Positions 1-6,877 of a stretch of 20,750 nt of DNA are shown here, one piece after another. Positions within the stretch are counted from its first letter, which is position 1; each line of letters begins with the position of its first letter. Location: positions 1 to 20,750 of the IMG/VR virus record IMGVR_UViG_3300010157_000305, one strand, 5' to 3'. The position numbers and the translations under genes are program-made. Source of the stretch: a virus. The notes under the pieces are model-generated. The model had not been told where the DNA came from. It worked only from the letters and a program-made list of their open reading frames with translations, and made no database searches.

Positions 1-117
1 AGTGACTTTGATGAAGACGACGCTCCTGTAGCAACTGCTCCTGTGGCAAAACCTGCTGGTGGTGGACAAAAGGCCGAAGACATTTTGGCTATGATCCGCG
101 CACGTCAACAGAAGTAA
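1..117 (+). CDS. C-terminal end of an acidic-tailed protein, possibly gp32-like ssDNA-binding protein (partial)
   Basis: Only the last 38 codons and the TAA stop are in the window. They show an acidic patch (SDFDEDDAP), an Ala/Pro/Gly-rich linker, and a short basic helix-like end (AEDILAMIRARQQK). T4-type gp32 proteins end in an acidic, flexible tail that recruits partner proteins, and the next gene is uvsX, a functional partner of gp32. That makes gp32 a reasonable guess, but no OB-fold or zinc residues are visible here. Another acidic-tailed phage protein is equally possible on this evidence. Confidence 0.35.
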   Translation, partial: SDFDEDDAPVATAPVAKPAGGGQKAEDILAMIRARQQK

Positions 118-133
118 TCATAATTACGACTTC

Positions 134-157
134 ACACAAGAGAGAAATCTCTTGTGT
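134..157 (+). terminator. 10-bp hairpin with GAAA tetraloop between the gp32-like gene and uvsX
   Basis: Bases 134-143 (ACACAAGAGA) pair perfectly with 148-157 (TCTCTTGTGT) around a GAAA loop, a stable GNRA-type tetraloop. A pyrimidine-rich run (CTCTTTCTCTC) follows instead of a clean T tract, so it may be a weak or attenuating terminator, or a stabilising 3' end for the upstream message. The 118-182 gap otherwise holds only the uvsX ribosome binding site. Confidence 0.45.
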
Positions 158-182
158 CTCTTTCTCTCAACATAGGTGATAT

Positions 183-1241
183 ATGGGTAAACCCTTCGAT
201 GTAAGCAAATTTAGACGTGAAATTACAAAAAGTATTGACGGCCTTTCAATTGGCTTCAACGATCCAACAGACTGGATCTCTACAGGCAACTTTGCCTTGA
301 ACTATTTGATCTCAGGAGACTTTAATCGTGGCATTCCACTGGGCAAGGTCACTGTGTTTGCCGGCGACTCTGGCGCGGGTAAAAGTTACATCTGTTCAGG
401 CAACATTGTCAAGAATGCACAAGAGCAAGGCATCTTTGTGGTGCTAATCGACAGTGAAAACGCTCTTGATGAAGACTGGCTCAAGGCACTTGGTGTTGAT
501 ACCAGTGAAAGCAAATTGCTTAAACTTAGTATGGCCATGATTGATGACGTGGCCAAAACAATCTCCACATTCATGAGCGACTATAAAGCACTGGCCGAAG
601 GCGAGCGTCCCAAAGTCATGTTTGTGATTGACAGCCTGGGCATGTTGCTCACACCTACTGATGTAAACCAATTTGACGCAGGCGAGATGAAGGGCGACCT
701 GGGTCGCAAGCCCAAAGCACTCACTGCCTTGGTTCGTAACTGCGTTAACATGTTTGGTAGTTACAATGTGGGCTTGGTGTGTACCAATCACACATATGCC
801 AGTCAGGACATGTTTGATCCGGATGACAAAATATCAGGCGGTCAAGGCTTTATCTATGCATCAAGCATTGTGGTAGCCATGAAGAAAATGAAACTCAAAG
901 AAGATGAGGATGGCAACAAAGTGTCTGAAGTAAACGGTATCCGTGCCGGTTGCAAAGTTATGAAAACACGCTATGCCAAGCCCTTTGAAGGGGTGCAGGT
1001 CAAGATTCCGTACACAACAGGTATGAGTCCGTATTCTGGATTGGTTGACTTAATTGAGAAAAAAGAAATGCTCAAGCGTGAAGGCAACAGTCTAGTGTTT
1101 ACCACAAGTGACGGCGAAGTTATCAAGAAGTTCCGTAAAGCATGGGAAAAGAATGACGACTCGTGTCTGGACAAAGCAATGGCAGACTTTGGAAATCAGA
1201 AAGCCGAGGTAAGTACTCCGGAGGAAACAACTGATGAGTGA
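183..1241 (+). CDS. uvsX: UvsX, RecA-like recombinase
   Basis: ATP-dependent strand-exchange protein that coats single-stranded DNA and drives recombination-dependent replication and repair in T4-like phages. The 352-residue product has Walker A GDSGAGKS at residues 61-68, a LIDSEN segment near 88-93, Walker B VMFVIDS near 145-151, and the L2-like region KISGGQGFIYASS followed by a KTRYAKPFEG segment, all in RecA/UvsX order. It is shorter than T4 UvsX (about 390 aa), as in cyanophage versions. The ATG at 183 is preceded by AGGTGAT at 174-180, a good ribosome binding site. The C-terminus is acidic (STPEETTDE). It overlaps the next gene by 8 bp (ATGAGTGA). Confidence 0.96.
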   Translation: MGKPFDVSKFRREITKSIDGLSIGFNDPTDWISTGNFALNYLISGDFNRGIPLGKVTVFAGDSGAGKSYICSGNIVKNAQEQGIFVVLIDSENALDEDWLKALGVDTSESKLLKLSMAMIDDVAKTISTFMSDYKALAEGERPKVMFVIDSLGMLLTPTDVNQFDAGEMKGDLGRKPKALTALVRNCVNMFGSYNVGLVCTNHTYASQDMFDPDDKISGGQGFIYASSIVVAMKKMKLKEDEDGNKVSEVNGIRAGCKVMKTRYAKPFEGVQVKIPYTTGMSPYSGLVDLIEKKEMLKREGNSLVFTTSDGEVIKKFRKAWEKNDDSCLDKAMADFGNQKAEVSTPEETTDE

Positions 1242-1503
1242 AACAATAGCCAGTGAAATTTGGGGTGAACTCAAGCGTTTTGTAAACACAGTAGATCGTG
1301 CCGAAGCCGCTGAAACGGTGATACAGATCTTGATGGACAATGATTCAGACGTGGAAGATATTCGTGCGGCATTTAAAGGGGACGCTGATATCAAACGTGC
1401 GTTGACTGCATACCTTGACAACGACAAGGACTATGTGGAAGAAGATGACGAGGAAGAGCCCGAAGACGAAGATTACAACGAAGACGAAGACTGGGAAAAT
1501 TGA
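1234..1503 (+). CDS. Small acidic conserved phage protein downstream of uvsX
   Basis: The 89-residue product has an ordered helical first part (about residues 1-62, with the segment DIRAAFKGDADIKRAL) and a strongly acidic tail (EEDDEEEPEDEDYNEDEDWEN). I recall similar small acidic proteins near uvsX in marine T4-like phages, without a known function. It starts inside the end of uvsX with an ATGAGTGA overlap, suggesting translational coupling and perhaps a role with UvsX. The acidic tail could mimic DNA or contact a basic partner; that is inference. It ends with TGATG, sharing one base with the following radical SAM start. Confidence 0.8.
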   Translation: MSETIASEIWGELKRFVNTVDRAEAAETVIQILMDNDSDVEDIRAAFKGDADIKRALTAYLDNDKDYVEEDDEEEPEDEDYNEDEDWEN

Positions 1504-2696
1504 TGAATCAATTGACTGATTTTGATCAGACAAAAGATTTTTATTGTTCGCAAAAATTCTGGTGGCTGTCAGTAGATTTAGAAAAATTAAAAACCATGAG
1601 TTGTTGTGCGGCAACTCCTGCAAAGATCAATTTTGATCACATCAATCAAAATCCAGGGGATATTTTTAATTCGCCCGAAATAACAGCAGAACGACAACAA
1701 ATGCTGATGAATCAGCCAGTGTCCAGTTGTTTGTCGACTTGTTGGGTACCGGAATCAAAATCTCAAGTGAGTAGACGAATCTCTATGAAAAGTCACTTGC
1801 CCACTCATACAGCAACGTCAACTTCACCAGAGGTATTGCACATTGTTGTAGGGTCTGACTGTAATATGACCTGCATTTACTGTTGCAAATATTACAGTTC
1901 TGCCTGGACCAGGGATATCAACAACCACGGTGCTTACTCGATTGCCACCTCAGATGATAGATACATTCTGAATGATACTGATCGAGTGCTTATGAAACTC
2001 AGTCAGAAAGATATAAAAAACAATCGCTTTAATGACAGTTTACTCCACGAGATATCACACCTGGCAGCATCCCCAATGCTCAAAGAAATTGTTGTCACTG
2101 GTGGCGAACCTTTTTTATATCTGGGATTAGAAGAGTTGGTTTCAAAATTATCCGGCTACGGGATTCCTATAAAAATTTACTCTGGACTTGGTGTAAACAC
2201 AGAAAGATTTCTTAAAGAAATTGTCAAAATTGCCAAGTTTGCAGAAATAAAATTGGCAATCAGTGCAGAATCAACTGGCCGGCTGTATGAACTATTACGA
2301 AATGGTAACACTTGGAATCAATTTGAAAAAAATATACAAACTCTCAAACAACATGATGTTCCTTACAGTTTCCATGCCACAGTATCTAATTTAGCACTGT
2401 TAGGCATTGATGATTTTATCAATTATGCTGGAGATGTTGAAATTTTGTGGAGCCCTTGCTCCGATCCTGATTTCTTTTCAGTGAACATTCTTGATGATCA
2501 AACAAAGTCAAAATTAATAGAACAAATTTCTCAGTATCCTTTGCAACTTCAAGACATAATTAACACAGTATCCAATACATTTGTGCCCAGTCAAAAGAGT
2601 GGTCTTAATGTGTATTTGAAAGAATTTACAATGCGTAGAAATATTGATTTGAAATCTTTACCGTCGCATTTTGTCGACTGGCTAGAACAACAATGA
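1503..2696 (+). CDS. Radical SAM enzyme with N-terminal twitch/SPASM-like region (first of pair)
   Basis: The 397-residue product has the radical SAM 4Fe-4S motif CNMTCIYC (Cys120, Cys124, Cys127) and the SAM-binding GGEP at 200-203. Before it lies a cysteine-containing region (C15, CC34-35, C76, C80) with the FC..K.W/FNSPE/C...C spacing of a twitch or SPASM domain, which would hold an auxiliary cluster. In most SPASM enzymes that domain is C-terminal; here it is N-terminal. I choose ATG 1503, which overlaps the upstream TGA as TGATG; an in-frame TTG at 1500 is less likely. It overlaps the second enzyme by ATGA. Substrate unknown: peptide or RNA modification are both possible. The sequence is visibly AT-richer than uvsX, suggesting later acquisition. 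Confidence 0.88.
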   Translation: MNQLTDFDQTKDFYCSQKFWWLSVDLEKLKTMSCCAATPAKINFDHINQNPGDIFNSPEITAERQQMLMNQPVSSCLSTCWVPESKSQVSRRISMKSHLPTHTATSTSPEVLHIVVGSDCNMTCIYCCKYYSSAWTRDINNHGAYSIATSDDRYILNDTDRVLMKLSQKDIKNNRFNDSLLHEISHLAASPMLKEIVVTGGEPFLYLGLEELVSKLSGYGIPIKIYSGLGVNTERFLKEIVKIAKFAEIKLAISAESTGRLYELLRNGNTWNQFEKNIQTLKQHDVPYSFHATVSNLALLGIDDFINYAGDVEILWSPCSDPDFFSVNILDDQTKSKLIEQISQYPLQLQDIINTVSNTFVPSQKSGLNVYLKEFTMRRNIDLKSLPSHFVDWLEQQ

Positions 2697-3964
2697 AATC
2701 AGTTTTTCCTATCAACACAGACACAGCCTGCCAACTCAAGTGGACCTGGAGTACTATTTTTCTCAACAATGGCACAACCAGTTCCTGTCACAGAGTGGGT
2801 CGACACCCAATAGCACTGGAAAACTTTGATGACTTTCATAATACTCCCGAAAAACTAGAACAAAGAAATACAATGTTACAAGGACAATGGCCACAGCCGT
2901 TGCCTTACATGACTCCCAACGAAGGATGTCGTTATTGTGAAAAGATTGAAGCAGCCGGTGGTCAAAGCGATCGTCAATTTCATTTACAAGTGCCCGGACT
3001 AGTTCCACCAGAACTGGAACAAGATCCAACTGCCGTTAGAGTCACTCCCAGGATCTTGGAAATTTTTATCAACAATACCTGTAATTTGTCTTGCACTTAT
3101 TGTACACCATTTAATAGCAGTCAAATTCAACAAGAAAATCAAAAATTTGGTAGATTTGAAAAAAATGGACTGGTGATAGAATCCAAAAATATTGATAAAA
3201 ATCAAACTGCACTATACACTGAAAAGTTTTTTGCCTGGCTAGAAATCAACCATTTGCAATTGAAAAGATTACACTTGCTCGGCGGAGAACCGTTGTATCA
3301 AAAAGAGTTTTTTCGTTGCTTGGAATTTTTTACTAACAATCCCAACCAAGATTTAGAATTTAATATTGTGACCAATTTGATGTATGCTCCTGATAAATTT
3401 GAATCTGTGGTACAGCAGTGGAAGAACATGGTAGCAACAAGAAAAATCAAACGATTTGATATCACTGTGAGTTTGGACTGTTGGGGTCCTGAACAAGAGT
3501 ATGCTAGATATGGTCTTAAACTTGATGTGATTGAAAAAAATATCCAAACACTAATAAATAATCCTTGGATATATTTCAATATCAACAGTACCCTTAGTCC
3601 GCTCACTATAAAAACTTTTCCGGCACTGCTGGAAAAAATAAATCACTGGAAGCAACGACGCCGAATAAATCATCATTTTCAAACAGTCTTCGTGCCAGAG
3701 CATCATAATCCGGACATATTTGGACCAACATTTTGGAATCAAGATTTTGAGCATGCATTGAGTGAGATTGCCCAGGGCAATTGGCAAGAAAATATTTTTT
3801 ACGAGCATCTTAAAGGAATTCAGTTGCAAATTCAAAATAGTTGCGTCAACAAAGAAAAGATATTACAATTACACACACATCTCGACGAGTTGGATCGTAG
3901 AAGAGGTACAGACTGGAGACAATTGTTTCCTTATTTAGAAAATTGGAACAATCATGTGGTATAG
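2693..3964 (+). CDS. Radical SAM enzyme with N-terminal twitch/SPASM-like region (second of pair)
   Basis: The 423-residue product has CNLSCTYC (Cys130, Cys134, Cys137) and GGEP at 197-200. Its N-terminal region carries C13, C32 and a GCRYC pair (C79, C82), again laid out like a twitch/SPASM auxiliary-cluster domain placed ahead of the radical SAM barrel. The product differs clearly from its upstream neighbour, so this is an old duplication or two separate enzymes, not a recent copy. The start overlaps the upstream stop as ATGA and the end overlaps the next gene by 11 bp, so all are probably translated from one message. AT-rich like its partner. No precursor peptide gene is obvious nearby; the substrate is unknown. 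Confidence 0.88.
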   Translation: MKSVFPINTDTACQLKWTWSTIFLNNGTTSSCHRVGRHPIALENFDDFHNTPEKLEQRNTMLQGQWPQPLPYMTPNEGCRYCEKIEAAGGQSDRQFHLQVPGLVPPELEQDPTAVRVTPRILEIFINNTCNLSCTYCTPFNSSQIQQENQKFGRFEKNGLVIESKNIDKNQTALYTEKFFAWLEINHLQLKRLHLLGGEPLYQKEFFRCLEFFTNNPNQDLEFNIVTNLMYAPDKFESVVQQWKNMVATRKIKRFDITVSLDCWGPEQEYARYGLKLDVIEKNIQTLINNPWIYFNINSTLSPLTIKTFPALLEKINHWKQRRRINHHFQTVFVPEHHNPDIFGPTFWNQDFEHALSEIAQGNWQENIFYEHLKGIQLQIQNSCVNKEKILQLHTHLDELDRRRGTDWRQLFPYLENWNNHVV

Positions 3965-4406
3965 TCGTGTAGTTGCTGGTCTTGGCGCTGTGCCTGATTT
4001 TATCAGTCATTATGAGCGCGAACTTGACGACGCCAAACGAGACTGTAAAATTTCGGGCATGGTTGAAAAGAACATCACTGCTTTGCCGGGCATAACCGAA
4101 CATCGTTTCAATCAACTGCAAGAGATTGAGGCTGTGTTAAATTATCTCAATATTCAACTGCGTAAAATACGTAGAAAACACTTTCAAAAGTACCTGGAAA
4201 ACTATGCTCGTGCGCTGACCTCAAGAGACGCTGAAAAGTATGTGGACGGTGAAGACGAAGTGATTGATTACGAAACTATCATAAACGAAGTGGCATACTT
4301 GCGCAATCGGTGGCTGGGCATTCTCAAAGGCCTGGACACCAAACAGTGGCAAATGGGTCATGTGGTACGACTAAGAACAGCAGGCATGGAAGACATACAG
4401 GTGTAA
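3954..4406 (+). CDS. Conserved T4-like phage protein, possible UvsY-like recombination mediator
   Basis: The 150-residue product begins MWYSRVV and is almost all charged helix, with LPGITEHRFNQLQEIEAVLNYLN, a basic stretch LRKIRRKHFQKYLENY, and an ending LGILKGLDTKQWQMGHVVRLRTAGMEDIQV. I recall close relatives in marine T4-like phages as conserved proteins of unknown function. The size (T4 UvsY is 137 aa), the basic helix containing aromatic residues, and the C-terminal layout resemble UvsY, the loader that helps UvsX displace gp32. This comparison is from memory of patterns, not an alignment, so UvsY-like is a hypothesis. It lies in the uvsX unit, behind the radical SAM pair. Confidence 0.8.
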   Translation: MWYSRVVAGLGAVPDFISHYERELDDAKRDCKISGMVEKNITALPGITEHRFNQLQEIEAVLNYLNIQLRKIRRKHFQKYLENYARALTSRDAEKYVDGEDEVIDYETIINEVAYLRNRWLGILKGLDTKQWQMGHVVRLRTAGMEDIQV

Positions 4407-4427
4407 ATTGGGAAGATATTTCAGCCT

Positions 4428-4448
4428 AACAGCGGCCAGTCTGTTTTT
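4428..4448 (+). terminator. Weak terminator-like hairpin after the uvsX unit
   Basis: AACAG (4428-4432) pairs with CTGTT (4441-4445) over an 8-base loop, followed by further T residues to 4448. The stem is only 5 bp, so termination would be partial. Its place, 22 bp after the stop of the upstream gene and just before a late promoter, fits a unit boundary. Confidence 0.3.
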
Positions 4449-4456
4449 GCTAAAGA

Positions 4457-4464
4457 TATAAATA
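4457..4464 (+). promoter_or_regulatory. Late promoter, exact T4 consensus TATAAATA
   Basis: TATAAATA matches the T4 late promoter recognised by the gp55 sigma factor with the sliding clamp. The start of transcription would fall near 4470, giving a short leader with ribosome binding site GGGAG at 4471-4475 before ATG 4484. Confidence 0.85.
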
Positions 4465-4483
4465 CATCAAGGGAGATGACAGT

Positions 4484-5026
4484 ATGAGTACAAAACAAAT
4501 TAGATTATTATGCCTAGTAACTGCCACAGATGGTGTGGCAGCACAATTGACAGTGTCGATTAACGGAGTCGAGAAATTTTCTGGACTAGTGAATCAAACA
4601 ACACTTGCTCCAAACGCAATTTATACAGTTCCACTGGATACCACTCAATTTTCAATTGTGACACTTGATCAAATGGTAGATGACATGACATCCCCACCCC
4701 AATGGGCCAACGTTAACGAGTATGGTCAGTATTGGTCAACAGGACCTTACGAATTTTCGGCCACTGTAACCGGGGGTGATATGAGCATAAGTTTAATGCA
4801 GTCCAACTATAATGGTTTTTGGGAAAGCCCTCATGACTGGGTGTCAGGAACTGCTGATTTTGACTCAGGAATTTACTGTGCTTCGCAACCACTGTGGGAT
4901 GGCGTGGCAAATCCAGACAGAATTCCCTGGCCAGAAGACCCAGCCTCAGGGCCCTGGCAGATATCTATATCAGATAACCAAACAATGACTTGCCAAATTG
5001 GACTAACCAAATATAACATTGCCTAA
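4484..5026 (+). CDS. Unknown beta-rich protein expressed late, possibly virion or glycan-binding
   Basis: The 180-residue product is not recognised. It looks like an all-beta domain: alternating hydrophobic strands (QLTVSINGVEKFSGLV, FSATVTGGDMSISLM), many Gly/Asn/Ser turns and numerous Trp (WANVN, WSTGPY, GFWESPHDW, LWDGV, PWPEDP). That pattern resembles carbohydrate-binding or virion decoration domains, but I see no diagnostic motif. There is no signal peptide or membrane segment. It has its own late promoter, ribosome binding site and strong terminator, so it is a one-gene unit, typical of accessory virion genes. Late expression supports a structural or lysis-stage role; the glycan-binding idea is a guess. 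Confidence 0.75.
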   Translation: MSTKQIRLLCLVTATDGVAAQLTVSINGVEKFSGLVNQTTLAPNAIYTVPLDTTQFSIVTLDQMVDDMTSPPQWANVNEYGQYWSTGPYEFSATVTGGDMSISLMQSNYNGFWESPHDWVSGTADFDSGIYCASQPLWDGVANPDRIPWPEDPASGPWQISISDNQTMTCQIGLTKYNIA

Positions 5027-5081
5027 CTGGTATAAATTTAAAATCAAAGTATTACCAGTAAAAACTACTACTTTTGCAATA

Positions 5082-5104
5082 ACCCTGCCCTGTGCAGGGT
5101 TTTT
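5082..5104 (+). terminator. Rho-independent terminator after the 4484 gene
   Basis: ACCCTGC (5082-5088) pairs with GCAGGGT (5094-5100) over a 5-base loop, followed by TTTT. It is a strong GC-rich stem with a T tract, 56 bp after the stop codon and just before an early promoter, so it separates the late cassette from the next unit. Confidence 0.85.
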
Positions 5105-5113
5105 CTTTGATAC

Positions 5114-5142
5114 TTGACCATCAATTGCCCTATTGCTACAAT
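5114..5142 (+). promoter_or_regulatory. Early sigma70-like promoter (TTGACC-17-TACAAT)
   Basis: TTGACC at 5114-5119 and TACAAT at 5137-5142 are separated by exactly 17 bp. Only a short leader with AAAGGA before ATG 5174 follows. This should be read by the host polymerase early in infection. Confidence 0.8.
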
Positions 5143-5173
5143 AGTGGCATACAAACAAAAAAAGGAATACAAA

Positions 5174-5395
5174 ATGAATATCAAACTCAAAGCCGCATTA
5201 CAGACAGCAGGGGCCCTTGCTGTGATTTGTACCGTAGCAGTTGGTCTACAATTTTTGTTAGCAGGTTTGACCGCAGATGAAATCTCTAAAATTCTGTCAG
5301 TAGGAAGTATTACATTGTTGATATTTTGCATGTATCAAGTGGTATTGAGTCGCTTGGAATACAGTCAGACTGTTGATGAAATTGTCAAAAAGTAA
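5174..5395 (+). CDS. Small membrane protein with two transmembrane helices
   Basis: The 73-residue product has a basic N-terminus (MNIKLKAALQ), a hydrophobic segment at about residues 10-31 (TAGALAVICTVAVGLQFLLAGL), a short polar turn (TADEISK) and a second segment at about 40-59 (ILSVGSITLLIFCMYQVVLS), then a charged tail. It is a likely inner-membrane hairpin. The ATG at 5174 is chosen because AAAGGA lies just upstream; longer reading from 5114 would use a non-ATG codon inside the promoter. Being the only gene between a strong early promoter and the next one, it is expected early, which fits a host-takeover or superinfection-exclusion role better than a holin. Function not known. Confidence 0.7.
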   Translation: MNIKLKAALQTAGALAVICTVAVGLQFLLAGLTADEISKILSVGSITLLIFCMYQVVLSRLEYSQTVDEIVKK

Positions 5396-5409
5396 TACTT
5401 TCTGCGTAG

Positions 5410-5438
5410 TTGACCAATAATTCAAAATCCACTATAAT
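5410..5438 (+). promoter_or_regulatory. Early sigma70-like promoter (TTGACC-17-TATAAT)
   Basis: TTGACC at 5410-5415 and a perfect TATAAT at 5433-5438 with 17-bp spacing make this the strongest promoter in the window by consensus. A leader of about 28 bases containing AAAAGGG leads to ATG 5473. Confidence 0.88.
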
Positions 5439-5472
5439 ATAGACTTAGTAACACACAAAAGGGCTAGTAACC

Positions 5473-6498
5473 ATGAGTGCAATTTGCGTAAAGAACGGTA
5501 CATACCGTAACAAACCCGTCCGTAACCAAGAATTTGTTCTTGTAAGCGGTTTTCAAACTGGTGCCCGAGGTAACTATGTTACTGTCAAAAACAACGGCAC
5601 CTTCCCAAATTGCCCTGATACGATACGTATCAGCGTTGACAACATTCAAGATATAGAGTATACTAACGGCATGACAAAAGATAATACCGTACACTTTGAA
5701 AAACAGGTTTTGACAGCAGAGTCGGACGAGGATGCAATGACACGTATCCGCGAGCGTTTTGACATTCTTACAGAAATGACCAAAGCCGCCACAGCCGGTG
5801 ACATACGTGCCATGATTGTGAGCGGCCCTCCGGGTGTTGGCAAGAGTTTTGGTGTGGAGCAAGAGATTGAAAAGGCCTGCTTGTTTGACAAGATATCCGG
5901 TAAGAAACTTCGTGCAGAAGTTGTCAAAGGCTCAGCCACACCCATTGGCCTGTTCCAGACACTTTACAAATACTCTGATGCCAATTGCGTATTAGTATTT
6001 GATGACTGTGACTCAATTTTGCTAGATGACGTGGCTCTTAACTTGCTGAAGGGCGCACTGGACTCCGGTAAGAAACGAACCATTTCGTGGTTGAGTGAGT
6101 CAAGTGCCCTGCGCCGCGAAGGCATTCCGGATCGTTTTGAGTTCAAAGGTTCAGTTATTTTCATTACCAACTTGAAGTTTGATCAAATGAAATCGCAAAA
6201 ATTGCGTGATCACCTGGATGCTTTGCAAAGTCGTTGCCATTATTTGGACTTGACACTTGACTCACAGCGTGACAAGTTATTGCGTATCAAGCAAATTGCC
6301 AAAGATGGTGTGCTGTTTTCAGACTATGACTTTGATGAAGCCACACAAGACGACATCATTGACTTTATGCATACCAATAAAGATCGTTTGCGTGAATTGA
6401 GCCTGCGTATGGCTCTCAAGATTGCAGACTTACGCAAGATGTCAATGCTGAACTGGAAACGCCTGGCAGAAACAACTTGTATGAAGAGTGCCGCATAA
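5473..6498 (+). CDS. AAA family ATPase
   Basis: The 341-residue product has a ~65-residue N-terminal region with short beta segments (EFVLVSGFQTGARGNYVTVK), then an AAA module: Walker A GPPGVGKS at 118-125, Walker B CVLVFDDCD at 172-180, a sensor-I-like VIFITN near 228-233, and arginines in the following helices (DHLDALQSRCHYL) that could act in a ring. Similar ATPases occur in T4-like marine phages without a settled role. It is the first gene of an early unit with a strong promoter and followed by two tiny genes, so its high early expression suggests a replication, takeover or DNA-handling task. ATP hydrolysis is well supported; the substrate is unknown. Confidence 0.88.
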   Translation: MSAICVKNGTYRNKPVRNQEFVLVSGFQTGARGNYVTVKNNGTFPNCPDTIRISVDNIQDIEYTNGMTKDNTVHFEKQVLTAESDEDAMTRIRERFDILTEMTKAATAGDIRAMIVSGPPGVGKSFGVEQEIEKACLFDKISGKKLRAEVVKGSATPIGLFQTLYKYSDANCVLVFDDCDSILLDDVALNLLKGALDSGKKRTISWLSESSALRREGIPDRFEFKGSVIFITNLKFDQMKSQKLRDHLDALQSRCHYLDLTLDSQRDKLLRIKQIAKDGVLFSDYDFDEATQDDIIDFMHTNKDRLRELSLRMALKIADLRKMSMLNWKRLAETTCMKSAA

Positions 6499-6499
6499 T

Positions 6500-6673
6500 A
6501 TGGCAGGCAAAGCAAAATCAGTTTATCTAACTATCACACCCAAGGGCCAGATCCAATCGGTGTTTCGCAAGACATTTTTTGATGCCAAAGGGTACAATGA
6601 TTATGTCCGGAGTGAAGAGTTCAAGGCCAAATGGCCCGCTGATCAATTTGATGTTATAAAGGAAACCTACTGA
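6500..6673 (+). CDS. Small phage protein (57 aa)
   Basis: ATG at 6500 follows the ATPase stop by one base. The product MAGKAKSVYLTITPKG... is basic at the start and has a compact mixed pattern (VYLTITP, SVFRKTFFDAKGYNDYVRSEEFKAKW). A GTG at 6488 would add four residues overlapping the ATPase and is less likely. No function is recognised. It shares TGATG with the next gene, so the three genes form one operon. Confidence 0.7.
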   Translation: MAGKAKSVYLTITPKGQIQSVFRKTFFDAKGYNDYVRSEEFKAKWPADQFDVIKETY

Positions 6674-6780
6674 TGTACGAAATTTATGAAGGTGATTTTT
6701 TGTTGTTCACAACCACGGATACAGAAGAAGCGGACTATTACCGGATTGAAGGATATATTGTGCGCGAGATTGGTGTGTAA
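6673..6780 (+). CDS. Tiny acidic protein (35 aa)
   Basis: A 35-codon gene starts in a TGATG overlap with the gene before it and ends 12 bp before a terminator stem. The product (MYEIYEGDFLLF..., ending IVREIGV) is acidic and rich in Tyr and Glu. The tight overlap and the terminator right after it support a real gene; nothing in the sequence indicates function. Confidence 0.55.
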   Translation: MYEIYEGDFLLFTTTDTEEADYYRIEGYIVREIGV

Positions 6781-6791
6781 TACTCCAGATC

Positions 6792-6827
6792 AGGATCGCC
6801 AACTCTTACTAGCCCGGCGATCCTTTT
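6792..6827 (+). terminator. Rho-independent terminator, first of a tandem pair
   Basis: AGGATCGCC (6792-6800) pairs with GGCGATCCT (6816-6824) over a 15-base loop and runs into TTTT. It closes the AAA ATPase operon. Confidence 0.75.
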
Positions 6828-6829
6828 AC

Positions 6830-6863
6830 AACAGGTACCCTTAAAAAAGGTACCTGTTTTTTT
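6830..6863 (+). terminator. Rho-independent terminator, second of a tandem pair
   Basis: AACAGGTACC (6830-6839) pairs with GGTACCTGTT (6849-6858) over a 9-base A-rich loop, and the T run extends to 6863. Only six bases after the first stem-loop ends, so early read-through into the next gene should be almost nil. Confidence 0.88.
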
Positions 6864-6865
6864 GA

Positions 6866-6873
6866 CGTAAATA
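6866..6873 (+). promoter_or_regulatory. Late promoter-like element (CGTAAATA)
   Basis: CGTAAATA differs from the late consensus TATAAATA in its first two bases. It lies 4 bp before ATG 6878, so transcription would start at or beside the start codon. Support is mainly its place directly behind the tandem terminators, since the gene needs some promoter. Confidence 0.4.
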
Positions 6874-6877
6874 CTTC

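Noticed and set aside
444-1427. Long minus-strand frames opposite uvsX and the acidic gene
   Set aside because: Compositional shadows of the plus-strand genes; products are cysteine/histidine-rich or serine-rich without motifs, and there are no start signals.
1234-1503. Acidic 89-aa protein as a precursor peptide for the radical SAM enzymes
   Set aside because: Similar proteins occur beside uvsX in phages without such enzymes, as I recall, and no leader/core layout or repeated modifiable residues is visible.
3553-3560. AATAAATA inside the second radical SAM gene as a late promoter
   Set aside because: It is inside an AT-rich coding region with no gene start a suitable distance downstream.
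5464-5945. Minus-strand frames opposite the AAA ATPase
   Set aside because: Shadow frames across the coding N-terminus and Walker A region, no promoter or ribosome binding site.
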